64,000 bases of DNA, from assembly GCA_947494145.1 (NCBI GenBank), contig CANLTZ010000007.1, positions 174,551 to 238,550 of the forward strand. Reading direction: 5' to 3'. The DNA is from an uncultured Jannaschia sp. (lineage in GTDB: Bacteria; Pseudomonadota; Alphaproteobacteria; Rhodobacterales; Rhodobacteraceae). Of this stretch, positions 42,835 through 52,046 are shown one piece after another; position 1 is the stretch's first letter; each line of letters begins with the position of its first letter. Made by a program: the position numbers and the translations under genes. The notes under the pieces are model-generated. The model was not told the DNA's origin. It searched no databases and worked only from the letters and a program-made list of their open reading frames with translations.

Positions 42835-43053
42835 TCAGTGCCGGCTCTGGAGGCGGACATGCAGGCGCTTCACCGCCCGACTGGCGGTGGTTTCGCAAAG
42901 CGGTGGAATGACGGCATGGATAAGCGCCGCGAAGGCCGCCAGAAACAGCGTGCCCGCAAAGCCGAAGGCGAAGCGCATGTGGCCGAAGTAGGTTTCATCA
43001 ACCGATGCGGGGTGGTCGTGGAAGGCGCGAAGGAAAAGGGCGATCTGGGACAT
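42835..43053 (-). CDS. Small DUF6356-like membrane protein
   Basis: A 72-residue protein with one or two hydrophobic helices (MRFAFGFAGTLFLAAFAALIHAV, in parts). The pattern HPASVDETYFGHM followed by IHAVIPPLCETTASRAVKRL is that of a small conserved alphaproteobacterial family of unknown function that I recall as DUF6356. It ends 3 bp before the amidotransferase start and is likely co-transcribed. It is divergent from the Lrp-type regulator. Confidence 0.78.
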   Translation of the reverse strand: MSQIALFLRAFHDHPASVDETYFGHMRFAFGFAGTLFLAAFAALIHAVIPPLCETTASRAVKRLHVRLQSRH

Positions 43054-43141
43054 GGGGAACTCCGACGTGAGGGGTTTTGCCCAGAGTGACCGGCGTTAGG
43101 GGCAATGAAATACCAAATTGTCTTGTCACATTCGCGTATTA

Positions 43142-43154
43142 CGGGACATTGTCC
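43142..43154. promoter_or_regulatory. Palindromic candidate operator of the Lrp-type regulator
   Basis: GGGACA-T-TGTCCC is a perfect palindrome 6 bp before the ATG at 43160, in the divergent region shared with the DUF6356-like gene. It would overlap the transcript start or ribosome binding site. Confidence 0.45.
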
Positions 43155-43159
43155 CAAGA

Positions 43160-43621
43160 ATGGTACTTGAAGTAGATGAAACCGACCTGCGCATCCTGCG
43201 CCAGTTGCAGACCGACACGACGCTGTCGCTGGATGCGCTGTCGGATCGGGTGGCACTGTCCCGCAATGCCTGCTGGCGCCGCATTCGACGGTTGGATGAG
43301 GCGGGCGTGATCCGCGAACGGGTGGCCCATCTGGATGCCGCGAAGCTGGGGCTGGGCCTGTCGGTTCTGGTCATGATCCGGGCGGGCAGTCACGACCCCG
43401 GCTGGTTGAACCGCTTCCAATCCGCCGTTGCCGCGATGCCGGAAATCCAGGGTGCGCACCGGATGTCGGGTGATCTGGATTATGTGCTGCGGGTGAAGGT
43501 GCGGGACGTGTCGGATTATGACCGCTTCTACAAAGCGCTGATTTCCAAGGTGCTGGTGGCCGACATATCGGCCAGTTTCGTGATGGAGAGCATCAAGGAC
43601 ACGACGGCGCTGCCGATATAG
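43160..43621 (+). CDS. Lrp/AsnC-family transcriptional regulator
   Basis: A 153-residue regulator. The N-terminal HTH is VDETDLRILRQLQTDTTLSLDALSDRVALSRNACWRRIRRLDEAGVI (in parts). A C-terminal RAM domain (LSVLVMIRAG, GAHRMSGDLDYVLRVKVRDVSDYDRF) binds amino acid effectors. The start at 43160 gives the standard MxLxxxDxxDLRIL opening; an upstream ATG (43118) would add 14 atypical residues and cover the palindrome. It is divergent from the DUF6356-like/amidotransferase pair and may control it. A dispersed repeat follows directly. Confidence 0.9.
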   Translation: MVLEVDETDLRILRQLQTDTTLSLDALSDRVALSRNACWRRIRRLDEAGVIRERVAHLDAAKLGLGLSVLVMIRAGSHDPGWLNRFQSAVAAMPEIQGAHRMSGDLDYVLRVKVRDVSDYDRFYKALISKVLVADISASFVMESIKDTTALPI

Positions 43622-43626
43622 AGGGC

Positions 43627-43674
43627 GAGGGGCCAGCCCCTCGCGCTCCCCGGAGTATTTTTGCCAGGATGAAG
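43627..43674 (+). repeat. Stem-loop/tail dispersed repeat, copy E5
   Basis: A 48-bp copy: hairpin GAGGGGCCAGCCCCTC, linker, and tail GGAGTATTTTTGCCAGGATG. It matches the copy inside xdhB at 44 of 48 positions without gaps. It lies between convergent genes. Confidence 0.85.
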
Positions 43675-43679
43675 GGGGG

Positions 43680-44834
43680 TCAAGTGAGAGTCTGGGCAGC
43701 GCGTGTCAGGATGTCGAGGCAGGTCACCAGGTCCGCTTCATCCGTGTCTTCGGCGAAGTCGTGGCTGATGCCGCCGATGGATGGCGCGAACAGCATGGCC
43801 GTGGGCAAAACCCGCGCCACGTTCGTCGCATCATGGAGCGCGCCGGACGGCATGTGGCGCCAGCGCCCGGGTATGGTGTCCTCTGCCGCTTGGGCCAAGG
43901 CGGCGCGCAGGCGGTCATCCATGGCGACGGGGGGCAGGCTGCTTGTGTCGGATAGGGTCAGGGTCAGGTCGCCCGCGGCCTCTGCAAGCGCGTCGCGGAT
44001 GGCAGTTTCCATCCGGTCCAGCCGGTCGGCTTCGGCGTCGCGCCACTGAACCGTGAAGCGCACCTGACCGGGCACAGCCGAGGGCGCGTTGGGATGCAGG
44101 CGCACGTGGCCGATGGTCCAGACGGAGGCCGGGGTGGCGATGTTGCGCAGGGCGGCCGCGATCCCCGTCTGGGCGCGGATCAAGCCCCCGAGGGCGTCGG
44201 CGCGCAGATGCATCGGCGTGGTGCCTGCATGGTTCTGTTGGCCGCGCATGTCGACCGTGATCTGGCGCAGGCCGACGATGGCGGTAACCACGCCTGCAGC
44301 TTGCCCTGCCGTGTCGAGCACGGGGCCCTGTTCGATGTGAAGCTCCAGATAGGCGTTGAAGTCCTGGGGCGCGGGCATGGGCCCTGTTGCGGGCAGTGCC
44401 GCGCGGGCGTCTGCGAAGGTCACGCCATCCAGGTCCGCCAAGCCGTCGGCATCTTCCATCGACACCGCACCGGACCAGATTTCAGACCCGGTCGTGGCGC
44501 CGAAACGGCCTTCTTCGTCTTGGAAAGCCACGACCGAACAACCGGGCACAGCACGCGCCACCTCAAGCCCTGCGATGACGCCCAAGGCGCCATCGAGCCA
44601 GCCACCTTCGGGCTGCGTGTCGATATGGGAGCCCAGAAGAAGCGGGCCGCCAAGCCCCCAGACATTGCCGGCAGGGTCGATGCGGGCCTCAAGGCCTGCA
44701 TCGGTGAAACGCTCTGCCAGCCACAGGCGCGCGCGGACATCGTCCGGGTCGAAGGCCCGGCGCACCACGCCTGTGCCCCGCGCGCCGATAGCGCGCAGCG
44801 CGTGCAGGTCGGACAGGAAACGGGACGCATCCAT
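43680..44834 (-). CDS. M20-family N-carbamoylase / allantoate amidohydrolase-like amidase
   Basis: A 384-residue zinc-dependent amidase of the hydantoinase/carbamoylase group. Metal ligands are in [19 protein letters not shown] and [10 protein letters not shown], with further motifs [12 protein letters not shown] and [13 protein letters not shown] (dimerisation lid). Candidate reactions are hydrolysis of N-carbamoyl amino acids, ureidopropionate or allantoate; the sequence alone does not decide. Xanthine dehydrogenase genes lie 8 kb away, which would fit purine breakdown, but are not linked. Its start overlaps the serralysin stop by one base (TGATG). Confidence 0.88.
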   Translation of the reverse strand: MDASRFLSDLHALRAIGARGTGVVRRAFDPDDVRARLWLAERFTDAGLEARIDPAGNVWGLGGPLLLGSHIDTQPEGGWLDGALGVIAGLEVARAVPGCSVVAFQDEEGRFGATTGSEIWSGAVSMEDADGLADLDGVTFADARAALPATGPMPAPQDFNAYLELHIEQGPVLDTAGQAAGVVTAIVGLRQITVDMRGQQNHAGTTPMHLRADALGGLIRAQTGIAAALRNIATPASVWTIGHVRLHPNAPSAVPGQVRFTVQWRDAEADRLDRMETAIRDALAEAAGDLTLTLSDTSSLPPVAMDDRLRAALAQAAEDTIPGRWRHMPSGALHDATNVARVLPTAMLFAPSIGGISHDFAEDTDEADLVTCLDILTRAAQTLT

Positions 44835-46411
44835 CAGACGATGACGAGATCGTCCAAGATAGTGTCCAGATTTGTGCCGACATCGAACAGCGTTAGCGAA
44901 TGGGCCCCGCCTGCGAAGACGAGTTGGATACCGTTCGATGCCACGTTGGCGTCGTCGCGCACATCCTGAAGGCTCAGATCCGTGACGCCCAGATCATCAC
45001 GCCGCACTGTCAGACGCTCCCCATCTTCCCAGTCATAGATGGTATCGGAGCCGCCATCGAAGATGAAACGATCGGTGCCGCCTTCGCCGTACAGCCGATC
45101 GTTGCCGGTGCCGCCGAAGATCAGGTCATTGCCATCGCCGCCGCGAAGCGTGTCGTTGTTTTCACCCCCATAGAGGGAATCGTTGCCGGCATCGCCGAAA
45201 AGCTCATCAAAGCCGGAATTGCCGAAGATCTGATCGTTGCCGCTGCCCCCGAAGATATCGTCGGAGAAGTCTTGCCCCCGCATCAGATCATTGCCGGAGC
45301 TGCCATACATCACATCGGAGCCGCCGCCGCCCAAGATGGTGTCGTCCCCCGACCCACCATAGAGCGTGTCGAAGTTGGCGCCGCCATCCACGAAGTCGTT
45401 CCCGCGGCCGCCACGCAGGATGTCGCTGCCGTTTTGGCCATAAAGCTCATCATTGCCGTTCTCACCCAGCAGGGTGTCGTTGCCGTATTCGCCCCCCAGA
45501 AGCGTGTCGCCCCCGCCCGAGCCATAGAGCCGGTCATTGCCCCAGCCGCCATCAATCAGGTCGAAGCCGCTATGGCCCCGGACCTGGTCATTGCCGGTGC
45601 CCGACGTAATCGTATCGTCGCCCGAGCCGCCCAGGATCGTGTCGTCCCCTTCGCGGCCGATGACGCGGTCATCGCCGGCGCGGGCAAAGGCATAGGTATC
45701 GCCATCGGGCAGGTACATGACGTCGTCGGCGCCATCGGCCCGGATCTCCAAACGGTCGCGGCTGCCCGACCAGCTTGAGGTCCAGCCCGACGTGTCCATG
45801 GGCCCGCCGTAAAGGTGGTCTAGTGCCTGAAGGTCGAATACGCCCAGTTCATCCACCCAGGGAAACCCGTTATTATAGGTCATGACGGTGTTTTGCTGAT
45901 TGTCGAAGGCCGGGTCGAGCGTCAGAGGCCCTTCAAAGGGATGCTGAAGGCCCATGGCGTGGCCGATTTCGTGCAACAGGACGAGGAACCCGAACGAGTC
46001 AGGCGCCCAATTCGCCCCGGAGGAGCCATTGTCGGTGTTGACGACCAATTGGCCATTGCTGGTGAAGGTCTCTGTGGCCACGCCAACACTGGCATAGGCG
46101 GCATAGGTCGTGTTGCCGGACACTGTCATGATGTCGATCATGGCGTCGTCGGCTTGGGTTTCCACGAACAGCACACCGGTCGCCGCTTCGAAGACGTCGA
46201 GTGCCATGCGGAACCAGTCTTCTTGCTGGCCTGTCAGGCTGGACACCGAGTTCGGCGCTTGTTGCAGCGAGCCGGGCGCGGGCAGGTCGCTGCCGGACGG
46301 AAAGCGATAGCTGACGATCACAGGGGTCTGCAAGTCGACGGGGGCATTCCAGCGATAGGAGGCGTTCTCAGCAATGTAGAGAAGGGCGGTGTAGTCCTGA
46401 ACCTGTGGCAT
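44834..46411 (-). CDS. Serralysin-like (M10) metalloprotease with RTX repeats
   Basis: A 525-residue protease. The zinc motif [11 protein letters not shown] has H147, E148, H151 and H157. The Met-turn is VMTYNNG. The catalytic region fills residues 1-215. About fifteen GGxGxDxxx repeats follow ([43 protein letters not shown]), then an RTX tail ending in [17 protein letters not shown], a hydrophobic type I secretion signal. No N-terminal signal peptide is present, as usual for the family. Calcium folds it outside the cell. It is translationally coupled to the intracellular amidase, which is odd. No inhibitor or exporter genes are nearby. Confidence 0.9.
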   Translation of the reverse strand: MPQVQDYTALLYIAENASYRWNAPVDLQTPVIVSYRFPSGSDLPAPGSLQQAPNSVSSLTGQQEDWFRMALDVFEAATGVLFVETQADDAMIDIMTVSGNTTYAAYASVGVATETFTSNGQLVVNTDNGSSGANWAPDSFGFLVLLHEIGHAMGLQHPFEGPLTLDPAFDNQQNTVMTYNNGFPWVDELGVFDLQALDHLYGGPMDTSGWTSSWSGSRDRLEIRADGADDVMYLPDGDTYAFARAGDDRVIGREGDDTILGGSGDDTITSGTGNDQVRGHSGFDLIDGGWGNDRLYGSGGGDTLLGGEYGNDTLLGENGNDELYGQNGSDILRGGRGNDFVDGGANFDTLYGGSGDDTILGGGGSDVMYGSSGNDLMRGQDFSDDIFGGSGNDQIFGNSGFDELFGDAGNDSLYGGENNDTLRGGDGNDLIFGGTGNDRLYGEGGTDRFIFDGGSDTIYDWEDGERLTVRRDDLGVTDLSLQDVRDDANVASNGIQLVFAGGAHSLTLFDVGTNLDTILDDLVIV

Positions 46412-46651
46412 CGCTGTTCTAGTCCTCTTGATTTGGTCGTTTCGCCAATTGCGGGCTGAAGTATCGGGCAGCTTGGCAGAGATTTCGTAGCAAAGAGCGA
46501 CGACCTCGCGGCAAGATTGTCGCGCGGTGGGTCATGGTGGCGTGATCACCACAAAAAGCGGCAAGGAAGTGAAGAAAGTTCGGCGGAAGCCTGCCCGCTT
46601 GTTGATCTGTTTGCGGGTTTGATCGCGCGGCCGGTGTCTTGGCGCTGGGGC

Positions 46652-47521
46652 TCAAGCGTGGCCATAAACCTCCTCCCGATGATAGCGGAGGTAGTCTGGA
46701 TGGGGTGCCAAGCGCGGGTCGGCCGGAGGGATTAGTCTCATGTCTGGTGCAAAGAGCCGTCGCGCTGTGTCTGCGTCGACCTTGTTGCGGGACACGAGGA
46801 TCGTATGATCCTCCGCCACGGAAATCAGGCCGCGGTCGAACATCCAGTGCAGCGTTCCCGACAGCGCCAGGCCATTGCGCACCACATCGGGCCCGCCTTT
46901 GGCAACTGGTCTGATATGGGCGGCCTGCACTTCCGCGCGGCCGCCGCCATTGCGCAGCGTGAGCCCCGAGATCGCGCAGCGCCCCCCATAAGCGCGCTTC
47001 ACCAGCCGCGCGAAGACGGCGTCTCGGCTGGCGCGTGTGGTCAGGATACGTGTGCGATCCGGTGTGAACGGGGTCTGAGCGTCTGCCATCTGGTGAAGGG
47101 GCCCGGTGCGGGGATGGGCGTCCATATCCGGCACCTCGCGCAGGCCTTCATTCACGATGGCGGCGAAATCGGCCTTGGGCAGGCGACGCACGGCAAGCAT
47201 GTTGTTGCCCGCGACCGCGGCCAGGTTGCGTTCGAACCTGGTTCCGTCTTGTCGGACCCTGGGAACGATACGTTCGAAGTCGAGCGCTGTGCCAGGGTCA
47301 AGATCGGCGTAGAAATGCGTGTCATCGGACGGGTCCGGGCGAATGCCGGAAACCTTCTGGACATGGGTATAGCCGAATGCTCCGCGCTTGCCTTCATAGA
47401 AGATGACCCAATCGCCGACGGTTTCCCGGACCACGCCAAGATACATCTTGGGGAAATGGTAGTGCTGGCCATGTAGGTCGTCATAAATCGATGTCGGGTT
47501 CTGGATGAAGACGGCGTGCAT
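46652..47521 (-). CDS. HNH endonuclease with EVE-like N-terminal domain (candidate type IV restriction enzyme)
   Basis: A 289-residue protein. Residues 1-90 (NPTSIYDDLHGQHYHFPKMY, GDWVIFYEGKRGAFGYTHVQKV) have the pattern of an EVE/PUA-like domain, a fold that reads modified bases. Residues about 195-250 form an HNH domain (GRCAISGLTL, EVQAAHIRPVAKGGPDVVRNGLALSGTLHWMFDRG, in parts) with the His-Asn-His set. EVE-HNH proteins are known to act as modification-dependent nucleases against phages with modified DNA. No methyltransferase partner lies nearby, as expected for type IV. It lies between dnaE and the RTX protease, on the same strand as dnaE. Confidence 0.75.
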   Translation of the reverse strand: MHAVFIQNPTSIYDDLHGQHYHFPKMYLGVVRETVGDWVIFYEGKRGAFGYTHVQKVSGIRPDPSDDTHFYADLDPGTALDFERIVPRVRQDGTRFERNLAAVAGNNMLAVRRLPKADFAAIVNEGLREVPDMDAHPRTGPLHQMADAQTPFTPDRTRILTTRASRDAVFARLVKRAYGGRCAISGLTLRNGGGRAEVQAAHIRPVAKGGPDVVRNGLALSGTLHWMFDRGLISVAEDHTILVSRNKVDADTARRLFAPDMRLIPPADPRLAPHPDYLRYHREEVYGHA

Positions 47522-47584
47522 GGTGGCTTTGTGCCTGGGATTTTCCTGACCGTGCAGACAAGGGTGCTGGGTCGTTGGGACAGG

Positions 47585-50500
47585 CTAGACCTCCTCCACC
47601 GTGGCCACGCCGGGCAGCGAGCGGAGGGCGCCCTTTACCTGCGGGTTGACGGGGTAGAGGTCGGGCAAGCGCAACTCCACCTCGCCGGGCAGGTCATCGC
47701 CCAACAGGCACAGGTGCAAGGGCCCCCGCCCGCGGGCGCCGCTTTCGCGCGACAGTCGGTCGAGAAGACCTTGCAGGGGTGCCACGGCGCCGGGTTCTTC
47801 AAGGAAGACGCGCAGTCCCACCTGGGGGGCGGCATCCACGGCGTCGTCCATTGGCGTGACCGCGCGCGCGAGCAATTTGAGTTGGTCGGCTTCCTGCGTC
47901 GCTTCTACCTGAAGGATGACGCGGCAGCCGGGTTCCAGATGTTCGCGCGACGTGTCCAGCATGTCTGAGAACACCATGGCCTCATAGGCGCCCGTTGGGT
48001 CGGAGGCTTGTAGGAAGGCGAAGCGGTTGCCGCGCGCCGATTTCCGCTCCTGCCGGGCGGAAACGATGCCCGATAGCTTGGCCAGCATGGGGCCATTGGC
48101 GGTCTGGGCTTGCACCTCGGCCAGGGTCTTCACCTCCTGCCGCCGCAAGGCCACCATGTAATCGTCCAGCGGGTGCCCGGACAGGTAGAAGCCGATGGCG
48201 GTGAATTCTTCGCCCAGCCGTTCGGCGGGCAGCCAATCGTCGCGGAAGGGCAGGCGGGGTTCGGGCAGGTCTTCGCCCGCTTCCCCGAACAGCGACACTT
48301 GGTTGGACGCGCGTTGTTCGTGGATGGCGGCGGAGTAGCCCACCAACGCATCCAGCGCGTCCAGCACCCGGGCGCGGTTGCCGTCGAGCTCATCGAAGGC
48401 ACCCGCGCGGGCCAGCATTTCCAGCGGGCGCTTGCCCACGCGCTTCAAATCAACCCGGCGGGCGAAATCATAGAGCGTGGAAAACGGCGTCTCGCCCCGG
48501 CCTTCCACCACCAGCCCCATGGCCTCCACACCCACATTCTTGAGCGCGCCGAGGCCGTACACCAACTTGCCGTCACGCACCGTGAACCGCGCCTCGGACC
48601 GGTTCACGCAAGGCGGGATGATGTCCAACCCCAGCCCGCCGCGATCGGCGCTTTTGCGCACCTCTTCGGCATAGATGGCCAGCTTGTCGGTCAGGTGGAT
48701 GTCGGAATTCATGATCCCGGCCATGAATTCCACCGGGTGGTTCGCCTTGAGCCAGGCTGTCTGGTAGCTGACGACAGCGTAGGCGGCGGCGTGGGACTTG
48801 TTGAAGCCGTAATTTGCGAATTTGTCGAGCAGTCGCCAAACCTCATCGGCCTTCGCCGCATCGACGCCGTTCTTGGCCGCGCCTTCCAGGAAAATCGGCT
48901 TCTGCGCGTCCATTTCCGCCTGGATTTTCTTGCCCATCGCACGGCGCAGCAGGTCCGCACCACCGAGCGAGTAGCCCGCCATTTCCTGGGCGATCTGCAT
49001 CACCTGTTCCTGGTAGACGATGATGCCCTGGGTTTCGTCCAGGATGTGGTCGATGCTGGGGTGCAGCGTGTCGCGCGCGCTTAGCCCGTTCTTGACCTCG
49101 CAATACTTTGGAATGTTCTCCATCGGCCCGGGCCGGTAGAGCGCCACCAGCGCCACGATGTCTTCGATACAGGTGGGTTTCATGCGCCGCAGCGCGTCCA
49201 TCATGCCCGTGGATTCCACCTGGAAGACGGCGACCGTATTAGCCGAAGCGTAAAGCTTATAGCTCGCCTCATCATCCAGTGGGATGGCGTTGATATCGTT
49301 CAGGGTGCCCGGCGCAGGATCATAGATCTGGCGACCATCGGCGGCCATGTGGATGTCGCGGCCTTGCGCGCGGATCAACTCGACCGCGTTCTGCACTTGC
49401 GTCAGCGTCTTGAGGCCCAGGAAGTCGAACTTCACCAGCCCCGCCTTTTCCACCCATTTCATGTTGAACTGGGTCGCCGGCATGTCCGAGCGTGGGTCTT
49501 GGTAAAGCGGCACCAGCTTGTCGAGCGGCCTGTCCCCGATCACGACCCCCGCCGCGTGGGTGGAGGCGTTGCGCAGCAGCCCCTCCAACTTCTCGGCATA
49601 GTCCAACAGCCGCTTGACGGGGTTGGTGCGCCCTTCGCGCTTGTCCTGCTCACTTTCGCGGGCGGCATCGCGCAGGCGCGGCTCATCGGCCAGGGCTTTG
49701 GTGATCGAAACCGGCTTCACGCCTTCCACCGGGATCATCTTGGAAAGCTGGTCGCACTGGCCGTAAGGCATGCCCAGCACGCGGCCGACATCGCGCACGG
49801 CGGCCTTGGACAAAAGCGCGCCGAAGGTGATGATCTGCCCGACCTTGTCGCGGCCATATTTTTCCTGGACGTACTGAATGACCTCTTCGCGGCGATCCAT
49901 GCAGAAGTCGATGTCGAAATCCGGCATCGAGACACGTTCGGGGTTCAGGAACCGCTCGAACAGCAGGGCATAACGCAAAGGGTCCAAATCGGTGATCGTC
50001 AGCGCATAGGCCACCAGACTGCCTGCGCCCGAGCCGCGCCCCGGCCCCACCGGAATGTCGTGGTCCTTGGCCCATTTGATGAAGTCGGCCACGATCAGGA
50101 AATAGCCGGGGAAGCCCATTCCTTCGATGATGCCGAGCTCGTAGTCGAGCCGCTTTTCGTAGTCTTCGACGGATGCGGCATGGGGGATGACGGCCAGGCG
50201 CGCTTTCAACCCCTCCTCCGACTGGCGCCGCAGTTCCGCCACCTCGTCATCGGCGAATTTGGGCAGGATCGGATCGCGCCCATAGGCCTTGAACGCACAG
50301 CGCTTGGCGATCTCGACCGTGTTTTCCAGCGCCTCTGGCAGGTCAGCAAACAAGGCCGCCATTTCGGACTGTGACGCGAAATGGTGGCGCGGGGTGACGC
50401 GCCGCCGGGGCGCCTGTTGATCCACGTAGGCGCCTTCGGCGATGCACAGAAACGCGTCATGGGCCTCGTGCATGGATGGGTCGGGGAAATAAACGTCGTT

Positions 50501-51103
50501 GGTGGCGACCAGGGGCAGGCCGCGGGCATAGGCTTGTTCCACATGGAAGCGCTCGGTCGGCTCCGGCTGGATCTGGCGCTGCAATTCCACGTAAAGTCGG
50601 TCGCCATAAATGCCATGGAGCCGTCCAAGTACCGCTTCGGCCTTTGCCTCCTGCCCGTCGGCCACAAGCCGTCCCACCGCGCCGTTCGGCCCGCCGGTTA
50701 GGCAGATGAGGCCTGCTTCGTGGGCCTCCAACTCCTCCAAGGTGACCTGGGGCACCATCTCGGGGCGCGACAGGTAGAGGCAGGAATTGAGCGCCATCAA
50801 GTTTTCATACCCGGCTTCATTCTGGGCCAGCAGAACGATGGGGGCGGGTTTGCGCGGCTTCTCGCCCGGCGCGGCCGGATCGTGCATGACGTCGACCTGA
50901 CAGCCCATGATCGGCTGGATGCCCTTGCCGGCCAGCGCCGTCGCGGCCTCAAGGGCGGCGAACATGTTGTTGGTGTCGGTCACCGCCACGGCGGGCATGT
51001 CCGCCCCTGCCACGAGATCGGGCAATTTCTTCAGCCGCACTGCGCCTTCCAGCAGCGAATATTCGGTATGCAGTCGCAGATGTATGAATCGGGGATCGGC
51101 CAT
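47585..51103 (-). CDS. dnaE: DNA polymerase III alpha subunit DnaE
   Basis: The 1172-residue replicative polymerase catalytic subunit. The N-terminal PHP domain starts FIHLRLHTEYSLLEGA. The polymerase active site has GRGSGAGSLVAYAL and the aspartate motif MPDFDIDFCMDRREE. Finger and helix-hairpin-helix parts (FNKSHAAAYAVVSYQTAWLK, EARFTVRDGKLVYGLGALKNVG) follow, then an OB domain (GIVSARQERKSARGNRFAFLQ). Length matches alphaproteobacterial DnaE1, the main replicase, rather than the error-prone DnaE2. It is divergent from the ArsR regulator, sharing a 105-bp promoter region. Confidence 0.97.
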   Translation of the reverse strand: MADPRFIHLRLHTEYSLLEGAVRLKKLPDLVAGADMPAVAVTDTNNMFAALEAATALAGKGIQPIMGCQVDVMHDPAAPGEKPRKPAPIVLLAQNEAGYENLMALNSCLYLSRPEMVPQVTLEELEAHEAGLICLTGGPNGAVGRLVADGQEAKAEAVLGRLHGIYGDRLYVELQRQIQPEPTERFHVEQAYARGLPLVATNDVYFPDPSMHEAHDAFLCIAEGAYVDQQAPRRRVTPRHHFASQSEMAALFADLPEALENTVEIAKRCAFKAYGRDPILPKFADDEVAELRRQSEEGLKARLAVIPHAASVEDYEKRLDYELGIIEGMGFPGYFLIVADFIKWAKDHDIPVGPGRGSGAGSLVAYALTITDLDPLRYALLFERFLNPERVSMPDFDIDFCMDRREEVIQYVQEKYGRDKVGQIITFGALLSKAAVRDVGRVLGMPYGQCDQLSKMIPVEGVKPVSITKALADEPRLRDAARESEQDKREGRTNPVKRLLDYAEKLEGLLRNASTHAAGVVIGDRPLDKLVPLYQDPRSDMPATQFNMKWVEKAGLVKFDFLGLKTLTQVQNAVELIRAQGRDIHMAADGRQIYDPAPGTLNDINAIPLDDEASYKLYASANTVAVFQVESTGMMDALRRMKPTCIEDIVALVALYRPGPMENIPKYCEVKNGLSARDTLHPSIDHILDETQGIIVYQEQVMQIAQEMAGYSLGGADLLRRAMGKKIQAEMDAQKPIFLEGAAKNGVDAAKADEVWRLLDKFANYGFNKSHAAAYAVVSYQTAWLKANHPVEFMAGIMNSDIHLTDKLAIYAEEVRKSADRGGLGLDIIPPCVNRSEARFTVRDGKLVYGLGALKNVGVEAMGLVVEGRGETPFSTLYDFARRVDLKRVGKRPLEMLARAGAFDELDGNRARVLDALDALVGYSAAIHEQRASNQVSLFGEAGEDLPEPRLPFRDDWLPAERLGEEFTAIGFYLSGHPLDDYMVALRRQEVKTLAEVQAQTANGPMLAKLSGIVSARQERKSARGNRFAFLQASDPTGAYEAMVFSDMLDTSREHLEPGCRVILQVEATQEADQLKLLARAVTPMDDAVDAAPQVGLRVFLEEPGAVAPLQGLLDRLSRESGARGRGPLHLCLLGDDLPGEVELRLPDLYPVNPQVKGALRSLPGVATVEEV

Positions 51104-51150
51104 GGGCTATCCCTAGCGGTCCGAGGTCCGCGCTGGAAGGGTGGGAAAGC

Positions 51151-51220
51151 TTAGCCATTTGGAAAAGTATGCTTGACGTGAAGAAGGCGGCATGTATCAC
51201 TTAGCCACATGGATAACTAT
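51151..51220 (+). promoter_or_regulatory. arsR-AHSA1 promoter with two direct-repeat operators
   Basis: TTGACG (51173-51178) and TATCAC (51195-51200) with 16-bp spacing make a plausible sigma-70 promoter. Two 20-bp boxes, TTAGCCATTTGGAAAAGTAT (51151-51170) and TTAGCCACATGGATAACTAT (51201-51220), match at 16 of 20 positions and lie exactly 50 bp apart, flanking it. Each is an imperfect TTAGCCA-N2-TGGAWAA palindrome. The second contains the start codon of the regulator. Confidence 0.65.
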
Positions 51221-51541
51221 AAGCTCGACGCCCTCTTCGCCGCTTTGGCCGACCCGACCCGCCGGGCCATCGTGGCGCGGCTGACAGCGGGCGACGTCTC
51301 CGTCTCGGCCCTGGCTGACCCCCATGACATGGCACTGCCCAGCTTCCTCAAGCACCTGTCCCGTCTGGAGGCGGCGGGCCTGGTGCGCAGCCGCAAGGAA
51401 GGCCGGACACGTATCTGCACCCTTCACCCCGAAGCCCTGGCGGCGGCGACCACTTGGATCGATGCGCAACGCGCCCTTTGGGAGGCGCGGCTTGACCGGA
51501 TGGAAGCGCTCGCCCTCGACATCGAAAGGAAAGACCAATGA
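51209..51541 (+). CDS. ArsR-family transcriptional regulator
   Basis: A 110-residue winged-helix repressor: LDALFAALADPTRRAIVARLTAG, then the recognition helix region MALPSFLKHLSRLEAAGLVRSRKEGRTRI (in parts). It lacks the ELCVC metal site of classical ArsR, and belongs to the SdpR-like group that sits next to AHSA1/SRPBCC genes. The start is only a few bases from the predicted transcription start. It overlaps the next gene by 4 bp. Probably it represses the three-gene unit through the paired operators. Confidence 0.9.
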   Translation: MDNYKLDALFAALADPTRRAIVARLTAGDVSVSALADPHDMALPSFLKHLSRLEAAGLVRSRKEGRTRICTLHPEALAAATTWIDAQRALWEARLDRMEALALDIERKDQ

Positions 51542-52008
51542 CGACGGAATTCCAAACCTTCGACGTGGCCCGCCGGGTTGCCGTCTCGCCCGAGACCCTG
51601 TTCCGCTGCTGGACAGACCCCGCGCTCAAGGCCCGCTGGTTCGCAGGCGGCAACGGGCCGGATTGGACCACGCTGGATTATTCGCTCGACCCCTGCGAAG
51701 GCGGCGAAGAAATCGCCCGCTTCAAACACGACAAGATGGGGGCCATCACCTATCGCGCCCGCCTGATCGAGATACGCGCGCCGGTCCGCCTGATCTACAG
51801 CTACGAAATGCGGGCCGGGGACGACCGGATTTCCGCCTCGTTATCCACCGCCAACTTTGCGGCTGCGGATGGGGGCACGACCCTCACCTACACCGAACAG
51901 ATCGTGTTCCTGGATGGTCAGGACAGCCTCGCCACGCGCCTTCCGGGAACCGAGGACCTGCTGGAAAAGCTCATCCGTTTCGCCCCCTCAACGGAAATCG
52001 TCGCCTGA
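51538..52008 (+). CDS. SRPBCC/AHSA1-domain protein, copy 1
   Basis: A 156-residue helix-grip protein: FDVARRVAVSPETLFRCWTDPALKARWFAGG at the start, and TTLTYTEQIVFLDG near the end. AHSA1 domains bind hydrophobic ligands or Hsp90-like partners; in bacterial operons with ArsR regulators the role is unknown. The ATG overlaps the regulator stop (ATGA). It shares its plan with the next gene ([25 protein letters not shown]), so the two are paralogues. Confidence 0.88.
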   Translation: MTTEFQTFDVARRVAVSPETLFRCWTDPALKARWFAGGNGPDWTTLDYSLDPCEGGEEIARFKHDKMGAITYRARLIEIRAPVRLIYSYEMRAGDDRISASLSTANFAAADGGTTLTYTEQIVFLDGQDSLATRLPGTEDLLEKLIRFAPSTEIVA

Positions 52009-52046
52009 CTGGTCTGCCACATCTTAGATAATGGGACATTCAAGCC

